Below, in pieces: positions 1-6,540 of a stretch of DNA of 11,178 nt. The translations under genes were made by a program, and so were the position numbers. The first letter of the stretch is position 1. The number at the start of each line of letters is the position of its first letter. The DNA is from JAZQNF01 sp045641505 (lineage in GTDB: Bacteria; Bacillota; Clostridia; Lachnospirales; Bianqueaceae). The stretch spans positions 1-11,178 of the forward strand of contig JAZUHB010000098.1 of assembly GCA_045641505.1 (NCBI GenBank), written 5' to 3'. The notes under the pieces were generated by a model, which ran no database searches, was not told where the DNA came from, and worked only from the letters and a program-made list of their open reading frames with translations.

Positions 1-706
1 CCTCGATATCCATGAGTATACCGAGGGCAAGGCCGGTGTCCGTCTGACCACCGAGCCTTACGCCGTGTTCACCTGGAACGCCGACGCGAAGGTCTTCCTG
101 GCCGAGGGCGCGAACGATACCCGTTATCTGGGTACCTACAACACCTACAACACCATCAGCGCTTCCTCCACCAGCTACATCCTGGGCGACAACCTGTCCA
201 AGATCGGCGTGAGCCAGTTCCCCGCCAAGCTGATGACCGTCGCCACCCCCGCCAAGGCCGTGACCCCCGTCGTCGGCACCGGTTACAAGTATGGCTTCTA
301 TCAGGCCAACCTGGACCAGATGCTGTTCCTTGCCGGCTACATGAGCGGCAACTACATGGCCACCACCGCCAACCCCTCTGAGGCTGTCGATGTTTACATC
401 GAGGACGTCGAGGGCGGCACCCGCATCTACTTCATGGACGGCGAGACCAAGACCTACCTCGACATCTATGAGTACGCGGAAGGCAAGCTCGGCTGCCATC
501 TGACCACCGAGCCCACCGCCGTCTTCACCTGGAACGAGGACGCGAAGGTCTTCGTGGCTGAGGTCGGTCCCGAGGTCCGCTACCTGGGCACCTACAACAC
601 CTACAACACCATCAGCTCCTCCAACACCAGCTACATCCTGGGCGACAACCTGTCCAAAATCGGTGTGAGCCAGTTCCCCTGCATGTTCTACGTGATCGGC
701 TTCTGA
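1..706 (+). CDS. C-terminal part of a repetitive, probably secreted/surface protein (5' end outside window)
   Basis: The frame is open from base 2 to the TGA at 704-706 and has no in-window start that need be used; a GTG at 65 is internal to the repeat, so this is the 3' end of a longer gene. The visible 234 residues hold one partial and one complete copy of a 152-residue module. Each copy runs through LDI(H/Y)EY, a TAVFTWN-like segment, YLGTYNTYNTIS and LGDNLSKIGVSQFP, joined by a Thr/Ala/Pro/Val-rich linker (about residues 75-92). The last copy ends in CMFYVIGF just before the stop. I see no LPXTG motif, SLH domain or C-terminal membrane anchor. From memory, similar modules occur at the ends of large extracellular Clostridia proteins with Ig-like or enzyme domains; I know no assigned function. 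The composition (Thr, Asn, Tyr, Gly; few Cys) fits a beta-rich extracellular domain. Codon choice is strongly biased to C-ending codons, which suggests high expression. The catalytic or adhesive part, if any, lies upstream. Confidence 0.85.
   Translation, partial: LDIHEYTEGKAGVRLTTEPYAVFTWNADAKVFLAEGANDTRYLGTYNTYNTISASSTSYILGDNLSKIGVSQFPAKLMTVATPAKAVTPVVGTGYKYGFYQANLDQMLFLAGYMSGNYMATTANPSEAVDVYIEDVEGGTRIYFMDGETKTYLDIYEYAEGKLGCHLTTEPTAVFTWNEDAKVFVAEVGPEVRYLGTYNTYNTISSSNTSYILGDNLSKIGVSQFPCMFYVIGF
2..679 (+). repeat. Two tandem copies of a 152-aa (456-nt) coding module
   Basis: Bases 2-223 and 458-679 encode matching segments at an exact spacing of 456 nt (for example the ACCTGG codon pair at 71 and at 527). 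The first copy is truncated by the window edge. The second copy as a whole begins near 280 at the GTGYKYGFYQ segment. The nucleotide sequence is also very similar, with stretches such as the codons for TYNTYNTIS identical, which indicates recent intragenic duplication or gene conversion. Confidence 0.9.
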
Positions 707-740
707 TTTTCATGAAGCTTTGATTTCCTTTCAACTTTTG

Positions 741-769
741 AAAACCGCCTCCCTCGGAGGCGGTTTTTT
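741..769 (+). terminator. Rho-independent terminator of the repeat-protein gene
   Basis: A perfect 12-bp stem (741-752 with 756-767), a three-base loop CTC and a T-run at 764-769 lie 35 nt after the stop codon. The A-run on the left arm may let it act weakly on the opposite strand too. Confidence 0.9.
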
Positions 770-782
770 CTTTCGGCGAGAC

Positions 783-818
783 AAAAAAACTCCCGGGGGA
801 TTTTCCCTCGGGAGTTTT
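783..818 (-). terminator. Rho-independent terminator of the dgt-DHH-DHH-surE operon
   Basis: Read on the minus strand, arms 809-818 and 786-795 form a 10-bp stem (AAAACTCCCG/CGGGAGTTTT) that extends inward with G-C pairs. It is followed by a T-run, seen as the A-run at 783-789 on the plus strand. It lies about 10 nt beyond the surE stop. Together with the 741-769 hairpin it separates two convergent transcription units. Confidence 0.88.
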
Positions 819-827
819 CTGTTTATA

Positions 828-1607
828 TCAGTATCTCGTTCCGAATCCGTCGTTTCGGGCCTTGCCGTCCGCCGCGGCGTCATTCAGACCGCGGAGCAGG
901 TCGTAGGCCTTCCAGTCGGTGCGGACGGTGGTCAGCGGGGTCACGGTGATGAAGCCGCTCAGGGTCGCGTCCGTGTCCAGCTCCAGGTTGCCGCCGTTAT
1001 GGTGCACCGAGTAGCCGTGCGCCTCGTAGAGACCGTTTCCGATGTGATGGTAGCTGTCCTTGTAGTAGGGGCCGCCCTGGCGCGTGATCAGGATCTCGGG
1101 CGCCGGGTCCTCGGGGATGTTGACGTTGAAGAGCCGGCCGAAGTCGAACAGCTTCTTCTCGCGGACGAAATCCCAGACCCGCGCGATATTCCCGCCGGCC
1201 CACTCGAAGCTGTGGGGCACGGTGGAGAAGGCAATGGCCGGGACGCCCTCGTAGGCCGCCTCGAAGATCGCGCCGTTGGTGCCGGAGTAGCCGATGTCCT
1301 CGCCCATGTTGAGACCCCGGTTGATGCCGGAGAAGACCAGGTCGGGCTTCCAGTCCAGGTGGAAGTAGGCGATGCGCACGCAGTCCGCCGGCGTGGAGTC
1401 GACGCGGTACGCGGGGATCTCAGGCGCGTAGGGGAGAGTGGCCGGCAGGATCTCCACCGGGCGGGTGAAGACTACGGCCTGGCTGGTGCCGCTCTGCTGG
1501 GTCTTGGGCGCGCAGACGAAGACCTCGCCGAGCGTGCGGGCAAACTCGACCAGGACCTGCAGGCCTTCCGCCTCGATTCCGTCGTCATTGGTAATCAGGA
1601 TTCTCAT
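828..1607 (-). CDS. surE: 5'/3'-nucleotidase SurE (survival protein family)
   Basis: SurE proteins are cytoplasmic, metal-dependent phosphatases that release phosphate from nucleoside 5'- and 3'-monophosphates and can trim short polyphosphate. The 259-residue product has the family's usual length and its ordered motifs: an N-terminal ILITNDDG with metal-binding D8 and D9, QQSGTSQA (S39), DSTPADCVR (70-78), and SGINRGLNMGEDIGYSGT (93-110) with the metal/phosphate-binding N96 and the glycine-rich loop. There is no signal peptide. The ATG at 1607 overlaps the stop of the preceding DHH gene as ATGA and has a GAGGG ribosome binding site 6 nt upstream, so translational coupling is likely. It is the last gene of the operon. 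In this context it would dephosphorylate mononucleotides released by the DHH enzymes; that flow is inferred, while the family assignment is firm. Confidence 0.95.
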   Translation of the reverse strand: MRILITNDDGIEAEGLQVLVEFARTLGEVFVCAPKTQQSGTSQAVVFTRPVEILPATLPYAPEIPAYRVDSTPADCVRIAYFHLDWKPDLVFSGINRGLNMGEDIGYSGTNGAIFEAAYEGVPAIAFSTVPHSFEWAGGNIARVWDFVREKKLFDFGRLFNVNIPEDPAPEILITRQGGPYYKDSYHHIGNGLYEAHGYSVHHNGGNLELDTDATLSGFITVTPLTTVRTDWKAYDLLRGLNDAAADGKARNDGFGTRY

Positions 1608-2581
1608 AACCAGCCCTCGTGTGTTTCTTTGTATTCGCGGAGCGCCTCGTCGGCATCCCGAAGGAGCGCTTCGTATTCCTCCCTGCTGTAGCAGGTCGCG
1701 CCGCTCGCGCAGGCGTGGCCGCCGCCGTGATAGCGGTTCGCCAGCCCGTCCACGGTGGTGAAGCGGGAGCGAAGCCGGACCCGGACGGTGCCGTCGGGAT
1801 ATTCGATGAAGGCGAGCCAGATGAGGCTGCCCTTCACGTTGTCGATGAAGGAGACGCAGTTGCTGGCCTGCTCGGTGGTGAGGCCGAGCTCCGCCTGCGT
1901 CGCGGCGTCCAGATACAGGTAAGCGACGCCGTGCTCAGTGAAGCGGACGTTCGCGAGGCCCCAGGCGTGGAAGGCGAGCTCGCTCTGCTCGACCAGCGAG
2001 AGATGCGCGAAAATCGTTTCGGTGTCGATCCCGCGGTCCAGGAGGACCGCCGCCATCCGCAGGGTCTCGCCGCCGGTCTCCTTGGTCTTGAAGCGGAGCG
2101 AATCGGTGCACATGCCGGTGTAGAGGCAGGCAGCCGCCTCTTCGGTGAGCACCAGCCGGTCGCGGAAGCTGTTGTAGAAATCGGCGATCATCTCGCAGCA
2201 GGAGGAACGGTCCTCCTCGACCCAGCTGAGGTCGCCGTAGGGCTCCACGTCGATGTGGTGGTCGATCTTGACGAGCTCCCGGCAGAGACCCGCGCGGCTG
2301 TTGGAGATTCGCTTTTCAGTGGCGGTGTCGGTGACGATGCCGAGGGCTCCCTCGTAAAAGCTCTCCGGCACCTCGTCGTCGCTGCCCAGGAAGGATACGT
2401 AGTCGGATACGTCCTCGTTCGCGGCCACGATCTGCTTGTCCGGGAAGCTGGCGCGCAGCAGCGCCCGAAGGCCCAGGCAGCTGCCGTAGGCGTCCCCGTC
2501 GGGACGCTGGTGCCGCATGATCACGATGCGGTCGTACTGCTCGATTTTCTCGAGGATCTTCTGCTTGATTTCTTCGTTCAT
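1604..2581 (-). CDS. DHH/DHHA1 phosphoesterase, NrnA-like (paralogue A)
   Basis: DHH/DHHA1 proteins of the NrnA type are cytoplasmic Mn-dependent phosphoesterases that degrade 2-5-nt RNA (nanoRNA) and/or dephosphorylate 3'-phosphoadenosine 5'-phosphate (pAp). The 325-residue product shows the full metal-site series: H24 with RPDGDAYGS (D28, D30), VTDT (D85), the name-giving DHH at 107-109, and TGMCTDS (D160). A C-terminal DHHA1 domain carries the substrate-binding GGGHACASG at 286-294. All expected catalytic residues are present, so it should be active. A stretch AAAGGAAGG about 11 nt before the ATG is the ribosome binding site. It starts 21 nt after its paralogue B and overlaps surE by 4 nt. 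Compared with B it has a longer N-terminus, a longer charged C-terminus and one fewer glycine in the GGGGH motif. The two have diverged enough to suggest different substrates, but which handles nanoRNA and which pAp cannot be told from sequence. Confidence 0.93.
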   Translation of the reverse strand: MNEEIKQKILEKIEQYDRIVIMRHQRPDGDAYGSCLGLRALLRASFPDKQIVAANEDVSDYVSFLGSDDEVPESFYEGALGIVTDTATEKRISNSRAGLCRELVKIDHHIDVEPYGDLSWVEEDRSSCCEMIADFYNSFRDRLVLTEEAAACLYTGMCTDSLRFKTKETGGETLRMAAVLLDRGIDTETIFAHLSLVEQSELAFHAWGLANVRFTEHGVAYLYLDAATQAELGLTTEQASNCVSFIDNVKGSLIWLAFIEYPDGTVRVRLRSRFTTVDGLANRYHGGGHACASGATCYSREEYEALLRDADEALREYKETHEGWL

Positions 2582-2602
2582 GAGGGCAGGGCCCTTCCTT
2601 TC

Positions 2603-3535
2603 TTATTTCAGCATTTCGTCCAGGTCCGCGAGCATCGCCATCGCGGTCTCCCGGTCCGGCACGTGGGCGCCGCTGGCCTTCTGGTGGCCGCCGCCCCCGT
2701 ATTTCACGGCGATCGGGTTGATGTTATGGAGGCTGGAGCGGAGCTCGCAGTCCACGCCGTCCGCGACCTCGGTGAAGTTCACCCAGATGGGGATGCCGGC
2801 GAGATCCGACATGGTGCCGACCATCCCGCGGGAGACGGCCGCTGGCTCGAGCCCTGACTCGCGCACCTGCTCCAGCGTGTTGTAAAGCCAGGCGACGCGG
2901 TGCTCGGTCACGGCGATCCGCGCGATGAAGGAGGAGCGGAGCTTGAGATTTTCCAGCGTGTCGCTGTATAGCTTCGAGTAAAGGGCGGTGAGGTCGATCG
3001 GCTGCTCCATCAGCCAGGAGGCCAGCATGAAGGTGCGGGACGAGGTGGCGTCGTAGCGGAAACGGCCCGAATCGGTGCACATGCCCATGTAGATGGCCGT
3101 GGCGGCGGGCAGCGTGAGCTTCCAGCCGGCCTCGCGGGCGAGCAGGGCGATCATGCCCGCGCAGCTCTCGAAGGAACTGTCGACGACCTCCAGGCCGCAG
3201 AGCTTTCCGCAGAACAGGTGATGATCGATGCGGAGCGTCGACGCGGCGTTCCGGTAGCGCAGGTCGCTGATCAGGTGCTCCGCGGCGCTGTCGAGCACGA
3301 CGGCAAGGGCGCCCTCCCAGGCGGCATCCTCCGGCTCATCCATCGCGGAGTTCTCCAGGAAGGAGAAACGCCCGGCGGGATCGCCGACGACGAGGATCTC
3401 CTTATCGGGAAAGTTCGCCCGGAGCAGTTCCCGAAGCCCAAGCTGGCTGCCGATGGCGTCGCCGTCGGGATGGCTGTGGCGGTGGAGGATGATGCGGGGT
3501 GCGGCCTCGAGGGCCCGGATCGCTTCTTCGAACAT
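2603..3535 (-). CDS. DHH/DHHA1 phosphoesterase, NrnA-like (paralogue B)
   Basis: This is the second DHH/DHHA1 enzyme of the operon: 310 residues, close to the length of Bacillus NrnA (about 313). Catalytic motifs in order are RHSHPDGDAIGS (H20, D24, D26), VLDS (D82), IDHH (104-106), and MGMCTDSGRF (D155). The C-terminal DHHA1 domain contains the classic GGGGHQKASG at 280-289. That canonical motif makes B the closer match to NrnA and the better candidate for the nanoRNase/pAp phosphatase; this is a judgement from motif quality only. It starts 21 nt after the dNTPase gene with AAAGG about 8 nt before the ATG, and ends 21 nt before paralogue A. No targeting signal or membrane segment is seen. 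The two genes probably arose by tandem duplication, since domain order, motif spacing and several extended segments (for example HPDGDA/RPDGDA and GMCTDS) correspond throughout. Confidence 0.94.
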   Translation of the reverse strand: MFEEAIRALEAAPRIILHRHSHPDGDAIGSQLGLRELLRANFPDKEILVVGDPAGRFSFLENSAMDEPEDAAWEGALAVVLDSAAEHLISDLRYRNAASTLRIDHHLFCGKLCGLEVVDSSFESCAGMIALLAREAGWKLTLPAATAIYMGMCTDSGRFRYDATSSRTFMLASWLMEQPIDLTALYSKLYSDTLENLKLRSSFIARIAVTEHRVAWLYNTLEQVRESGLEPAAVSRGMVGTMSDLAGIPIWVNFTEVADGVDCELRSSLHNINPIAVKYGGGGHQKASGAHVPDRETAMAMLADLDEMLK

Positions 3536-3556
3536 AGGCTTGCCTTTCAGGGGGAA

Positions 3557-4747
3557 TCAGTCGAAATAGCCGATGTAATTGACCTCGTAGCGGCTGCCCG
3601 GGAAGAGGTAGCGGTAGAGGTCGACGAAATAGTCGTCGGTCATGCTGGCGATGTAGTCGACCACCAGCTGGTTGGGCTCGGTCTCGCTGTAGGGAATCTC
3701 GCGGCGGTAGTTCATGTTCTCGATGTACTGCACGTGATGGGTCCAGACGGGCGAGGAGGTATCGTGAGCCTTCAGGTCCGCGAGCATTTTCTCGTAGATC
3801 TGGGTCATCATGGGCTCCAGATCCTCGAGGAGCGCCCGGTGCAGACGGTCCTCGTAGATCCGCTCGTAGTTGTCGTTGATGGCAGTCTTGAGATCCCGGA
3901 ACAGCTCCTCGTCGATGCGCAGATAGGGCTTGCCGTAGCTGTTTTCGATGATGCTGATCTCCAGGTTGTTGATGATCTCGGGCGTCTTCATGCCGAGGGC
4001 GGTCTCGCCGAAGGAGCTTTCCGCGAGCATCTTCGCGGTGCGCTCCGCGTCCTGACGGTCCTTGCCCAGATAGGCGATGACGTCGGCGAAGCGGACCACG
4101 CAGGCCTCCATCGTGCTGGCCTTCATGAAGCTGTGCTTGTCGAGGTTGCAGTCCTCGATGATGCGGTCGAACTCGGCGAAGCTTTCGAGCGGGAAGGGGG
4201 CGACCTCGGGCACCAGCTTCTCGCCGTTGTGGGCGGCGATGCCGTTCAGGGTCTGCAGCGTCAGGTTGAACGGGAAGATTTCGTCCAGCACCCGCACGGA
4301 GTGGATATTGTGGCTGAAATGCCGGCCGGCGTGCTCCGCGAAGAGTTTGTCCAGATACTTCTCGCCGGTGTGGCCGAAGGGCGTGTGGCCGATGTCGTGG
4401 CCCAGGGAGATCGCCTCGATCAGCTCGGTGTTCAGGTTCAGCGCTGCGCCGATGGCCCGGGCGATGTGCGAGACGAACTGCACGTGGAGCGAGCGGCGGG
4501 TGACGTCATCGTTGCGGTACAGGGAGAAAACCTGCGTCTTGTCCGCGTAGCGGCTGTAGAAGGGGCAGTAGAGGATCTTGTCCGTATCACGCACGAAGGC
4601 GGGCCGGATCACGGTGGTCCGGTCCGAGGGATCGTCGAAGCGGCGGATCGCCGCGGTGTCCGGGCAGTCCAGCCGGAGGAAGCTTCCGTCCGCGCGCTCC
4701 CGGGTGATGCGTTCCGTCAAGGCTTCTGACAGAGTTGCTTTCGCCAT
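3557..4747 (-). CDS. dgt: HD-domain dNTP triphosphohydrolase (dGTPase-like)
   Basis: Members hydrolyse deoxynucleoside triphosphates to deoxynucleosides plus tripolyphosphate in the cytoplasm and so adjust dNTP pools. The 396-residue product shows the four metal ligands of the HD superfamily in Dgt-type context: H88 in RRSLHVQ, H117-D118 in LGHDIGHTPFGHTGE (the GHTGE extension is characteristic of dNTPases) and D222 in VVRFADVIAYLGKD. The segment FSHNIHSVRVLDE (144-156) is the usual substrate-pocket helix. An AGGAG site 6-7 nt before the ATG supports the start; the promoter lies about 28 nt upstream of it. It is the first gene of the operon ending in surE. The exact dNTP preference (dGTP or all dNTPs, possibly with allosteric activation by another dNTP as in relatives) cannot be read from the sequence. 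Length matches the shorter Gram-positive/archaeal branch, not the roughly 505-residue E. coli Dgt. Confidence 0.92.
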   Translation of the reverse strand: MAKATLSEALTERITRERADGSFLRLDCPDTAAIRRFDDPSDRTTVIRPAFVRDTDKILYCPFYSRYADKTQVFSLYRNDDVTRRSLHVQFVSHIARAIGAALNLNTELIEAISLGHDIGHTPFGHTGEKYLDKLFAEHAGRHFSHNIHSVRVLDEIFPFNLTLQTLNGIAAHNGEKLVPEVAPFPLESFAEFDRIIEDCNLDKHSFMKASTMEACVVRFADVIAYLGKDRQDAERTAKMLAESSFGETALGMKTPEIINNLEISIIENSYGKPYLRIDEELFRDLKTAINDNYERIYEDRLHRALLEDLEPMMTQIYEKMLADLKAHDTSSPVWTHHVQYIENMNYRREIPYSETEPNQLVVDYIASMTDDYFVDLYRYLFPGSRYEVNYIGYFD

Positions 4748-4782
4748 GGTTTTTCTCCTGTTATTTGGATATACGTGTTGTT

Positions 4783-4811
4783 AGTATACCACCGATCCGC
4801 GCGCTTGTCAT
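4783..4811 (-). promoter_or_regulatory. Sigma-A-type promoter of the dgt-DHH-DHH-surE operon
   Basis: On the minus strand, ATGACA (4806-4811) is followed after exactly 17 nt by TATACT (4783-4788). Transcription would start near 4776, giving a short leader with the AGGAG site just before the ATG at 4747. No operator-like palindrome overlaps it, so it may be constitutive. Confidence 0.72.
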
Positions 4812-4843
4812 CTTTTGTTTTTCCGGCCATTCTATAATTCCGC

Positions 4844-4872
4844 TTGCAAAATCGCCGCGGACGCGGTAGAAT
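4844..4872 (+). promoter_or_regulatory. Sigma-A-type promoter of the CrtISO-like/ferredoxin-reductase operon
   Basis: TTGCAA (4844-4849), a 17-nt spacer and TAGAAT (4867-4872) predict a start near 4879 and hence a leader of about 110 nt. A consensus TATAAT also stands at 4833-4838 but has no fitting -35 box at normal spacing, so it is the weaker alternative. Confidence 0.62.
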
Positions 4873-4898
4873 GTTAAATAAATAACGAGCGTGTTTTG

Positions 4899-4964
4899 CC
4901 CGGGGCGAGTCGGTCCGGGAGCTTGTCAGTGTAACGCGGCCAGGCGGGGCAGTCCCGTCCGGCC
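4899..4964 (+). promoter_or_regulatory. Structured 5' leader of the redox operon (hairpins, no terminator)
   Basis: The leader contains a small stem (CCCGG 4899-4903 with CCGGG 4915-4919). A stronger stem of 11 positions with one mismatch and one G-U pair joins 4938-4948 to 4954-4964 across the loop GCAGT. There is no T-run after it and the ribosome binding site AAAGGA (4976-4981) lies 12 nt beyond, so any effect would be on translation or mRNA stability. It matches no riboswitch class I recognise. Confidence 0.4.
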
Positions 4965-4988
4965 TATCATACGTGAAAGGAAAAGCAT

Positions 4989-6539
4989 ATGAAAAAGTAT
5001 GACGTCGTCATTGTCGGCGCCGGGAACGGAGGTCTTTCCGCCGCGGCGTATCTGGCAAAGGCCGGCAAGAAGGTGCTGGTGCTCGAAAAGCACAACCTTC
5101 CCGGCGGCTGCGCTACGAGCTTCGTGCGCGGCAGATTCGAGTTCGAGGCCACCCTGCACGAGATGTGTCAGGTAGGCGAGGGGGAGAAGGCGGGCGCCGT
5201 CCGCAAGCTCCTCGACGAGGAATACGGTCTGGACATCGACTGGGTCCCGGTCAACGAGGCCTTCCGTTCGATCAGCACCGATCCTGAAAACGGTTACGAC
5301 GTGGCGCTGCCCGACGGCGTCGCGGCCTTCATCGACGGGATGGAGGAGGCCGTGCCCGGCTGCCGCGAGAGCATCACCACGGTGCTGGAGCTCGGCCGCA
5401 TGCTGGTGGACGGCGTCGACTGGCTGGCCAGCTACAACAACGAGCCCGAGGGTCTGGAAAAGGTCGCGATGCTGCTCAAGTGGGCGGATCTGATGAAGAC
5501 CGTGCCCATGACCACCGACGACATGCTGCGCCGCATCGGCGTGCCCGACAAGGCCCGTGAGATCTTCGAGTCCTACTGGGATTACGTCTGCGCGGATTCT
5601 CAGCACATGAGCTTCGCGGTCTACGCCTTCATGACCTACAGCTATCTGTACCGCAAGCCCTGGATCTGCAAGAACCGCAGCCACGAGATCTCCATGGCCT
5701 TCGATACCGCCATCCGCAAAATGGGCGGCGATATCTGGTACAACAGCGAGGTCGCGAAGATCGACGTGCAGAAGGGCGCCGTGAAGGGCGTCGAGCTCAC
5801 GGACGGCACCTACATCCCTTGCGAATGGGTGATCTCCAACCTGATGCCCCACGTGGTCTTCGACCGCATGATGGATCCCGCCGAGGTTCCCGAGCGGGAA
5901 AAGAAGCTGATGAACGCCCGCAAGATCGCCAGCGCCTGCTGCACCGTCTACCTGGCGCTCGACATCCCCTACGAGGAGCTGGGCTTCAAGGCCTACGACA
6001 CCTTCCTGCGCTCCACCGGCGACAACCACGTCCAGTACGAGACCAGCAAGAAGCTGTCCACCCATAACGAAAACTGCGTCACCATCATCAACGAGGCCAT
6101 TCCCGACTGCACGCCCGAAGGCACCTGCTTCGTGCAGTTCGCCCGCTTCTTCGCGGATGACGCCTGGACCGAGGACGTGGCGAACGAGGAGAACTACTTC
6201 AAGGTGAAGGAAGCGTTCGCCGACCAGACCATCAAGCAGTTCGAGGACTACATCGGCCGGCCGATCCGCGATCACATCGAAGAGATCGTGATCTCCACCC
6301 CCGTCACCTGGGCGCGCTATCTGGGCACTCCCTACGGCGACGTCTACGGCTACGAGCCGCGCACCTGGGACGGCATGTTCCCCCGCGTGCAGAGCGGCCA
6401 CAAGCTGGACTACACCATCCACGGCCTGCGCTTCTGCGGCGGCCACGGCACTCAGATGGACGGCTATTCCCAGGCCTACCTGTCCGGCCGGGAGCAGGCG
6501 CGCTACATGCTGCTCGACATGAAGAAGGAGGGCAAGTAA
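4989..6539 (+). CDS. Phytoene dehydrogenase/CrtISO/RetSat-like FAD-dependent oxidoreductase
   Basis: The product (516 residues) is a soluble flavoprotein of the family that includes bacterial phytoene desaturases, plant carotenoid isomerase and animal retinol saturase. Members oxidise, reduce or isomerise C=C bonds of isoprenoid or lipid-like substrates using FAD. The N-terminus carries the dinucleotide-binding fold VVIVGAGNGGLSAAAYL with acidic E33 at the end of the second strand (LVLEK), followed by LPGGCATSF (37-45), a hallmark of this family. The C-terminal FAD-contact segment FCGGHGTQMDGYSQAYLSGR (about 482-501) replaces the usual GAGTHPGGG-type motif. There is no signal peptide or membrane helix. 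The start has AAAGGA 7 nt upstream. The next gene begins 1 nt after this stop and encodes a NAD(P)H-dependent [2Fe-2S] reductase, the likely redox partner. No carotenoid biosynthesis genes (crtB, crtE, crtM) are in view, so carotenoid synthesis is not supported; the substrate is unknown. Confidence 0.88.
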   Translation: MKKYDVVIVGAGNGGLSAAAYLAKAGKKVLVLEKHNLPGGCATSFVRGRFEFEATLHEMCQVGEGEKAGAVRKLLDEEYGLDIDWVPVNEAFRSISTDPENGYDVALPDGVAAFIDGMEEAVPGCRESITTVLELGRMLVDGVDWLASYNNEPEGLEKVAMLLKWADLMKTVPMTTDDMLRRIGVPDKAREIFESYWDYVCADSQHMSFAVYAFMTYSYLYRKPWICKNRSHEISMAFDTAIRKMGGDIWYNSEVAKIDVQKGAVKGVELTDGTYIPCEWVISNLMPHVVFDRMMDPAEVPEREKKLMNARKIASACCTVYLALDIPYEELGFKAYDTFLRSTGDNHVQYETSKKLSTHNENCVTIINEAIPDCTPEGTCFVQFARFFADDAWTEDVANEENYFKVKEAFADQTIKQFEDYIGRPIRDHIEEIVISTPVTWARYLGTPYGDVYGYEPRTWDGMFPRVQSGHKLDYTIHGLRFCGGHGTQMDGYSQAYLSGREQARYMLLDMKKEGK

Positions 6540-6540
6540 G

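Noticed and set aside
3218..4729. 503-codon open frame on the plus strand opposite the dNTPase and DHH genes
   Set aside because: Val/Asp/Glu/Ala-rich shadow of minus-strand genes with clear catalytic motifs; no ribosome binding site or family signature was found.
4833..4838. Consensus TATAAT as the -10 box of the redox operon
   Set aside because: No acceptable -35 hexamer at 16-18 nt upstream; TTGCAA-17-TAGAAT just downstream is a better pair.
4989..6539. Carotenoid biosynthesis locus
   Set aside because: Only a member of the broad CrtI/CrtISO/RetSat family is present; no phytoene synthase, prenyl transferase or other pathway gene lies within the window.
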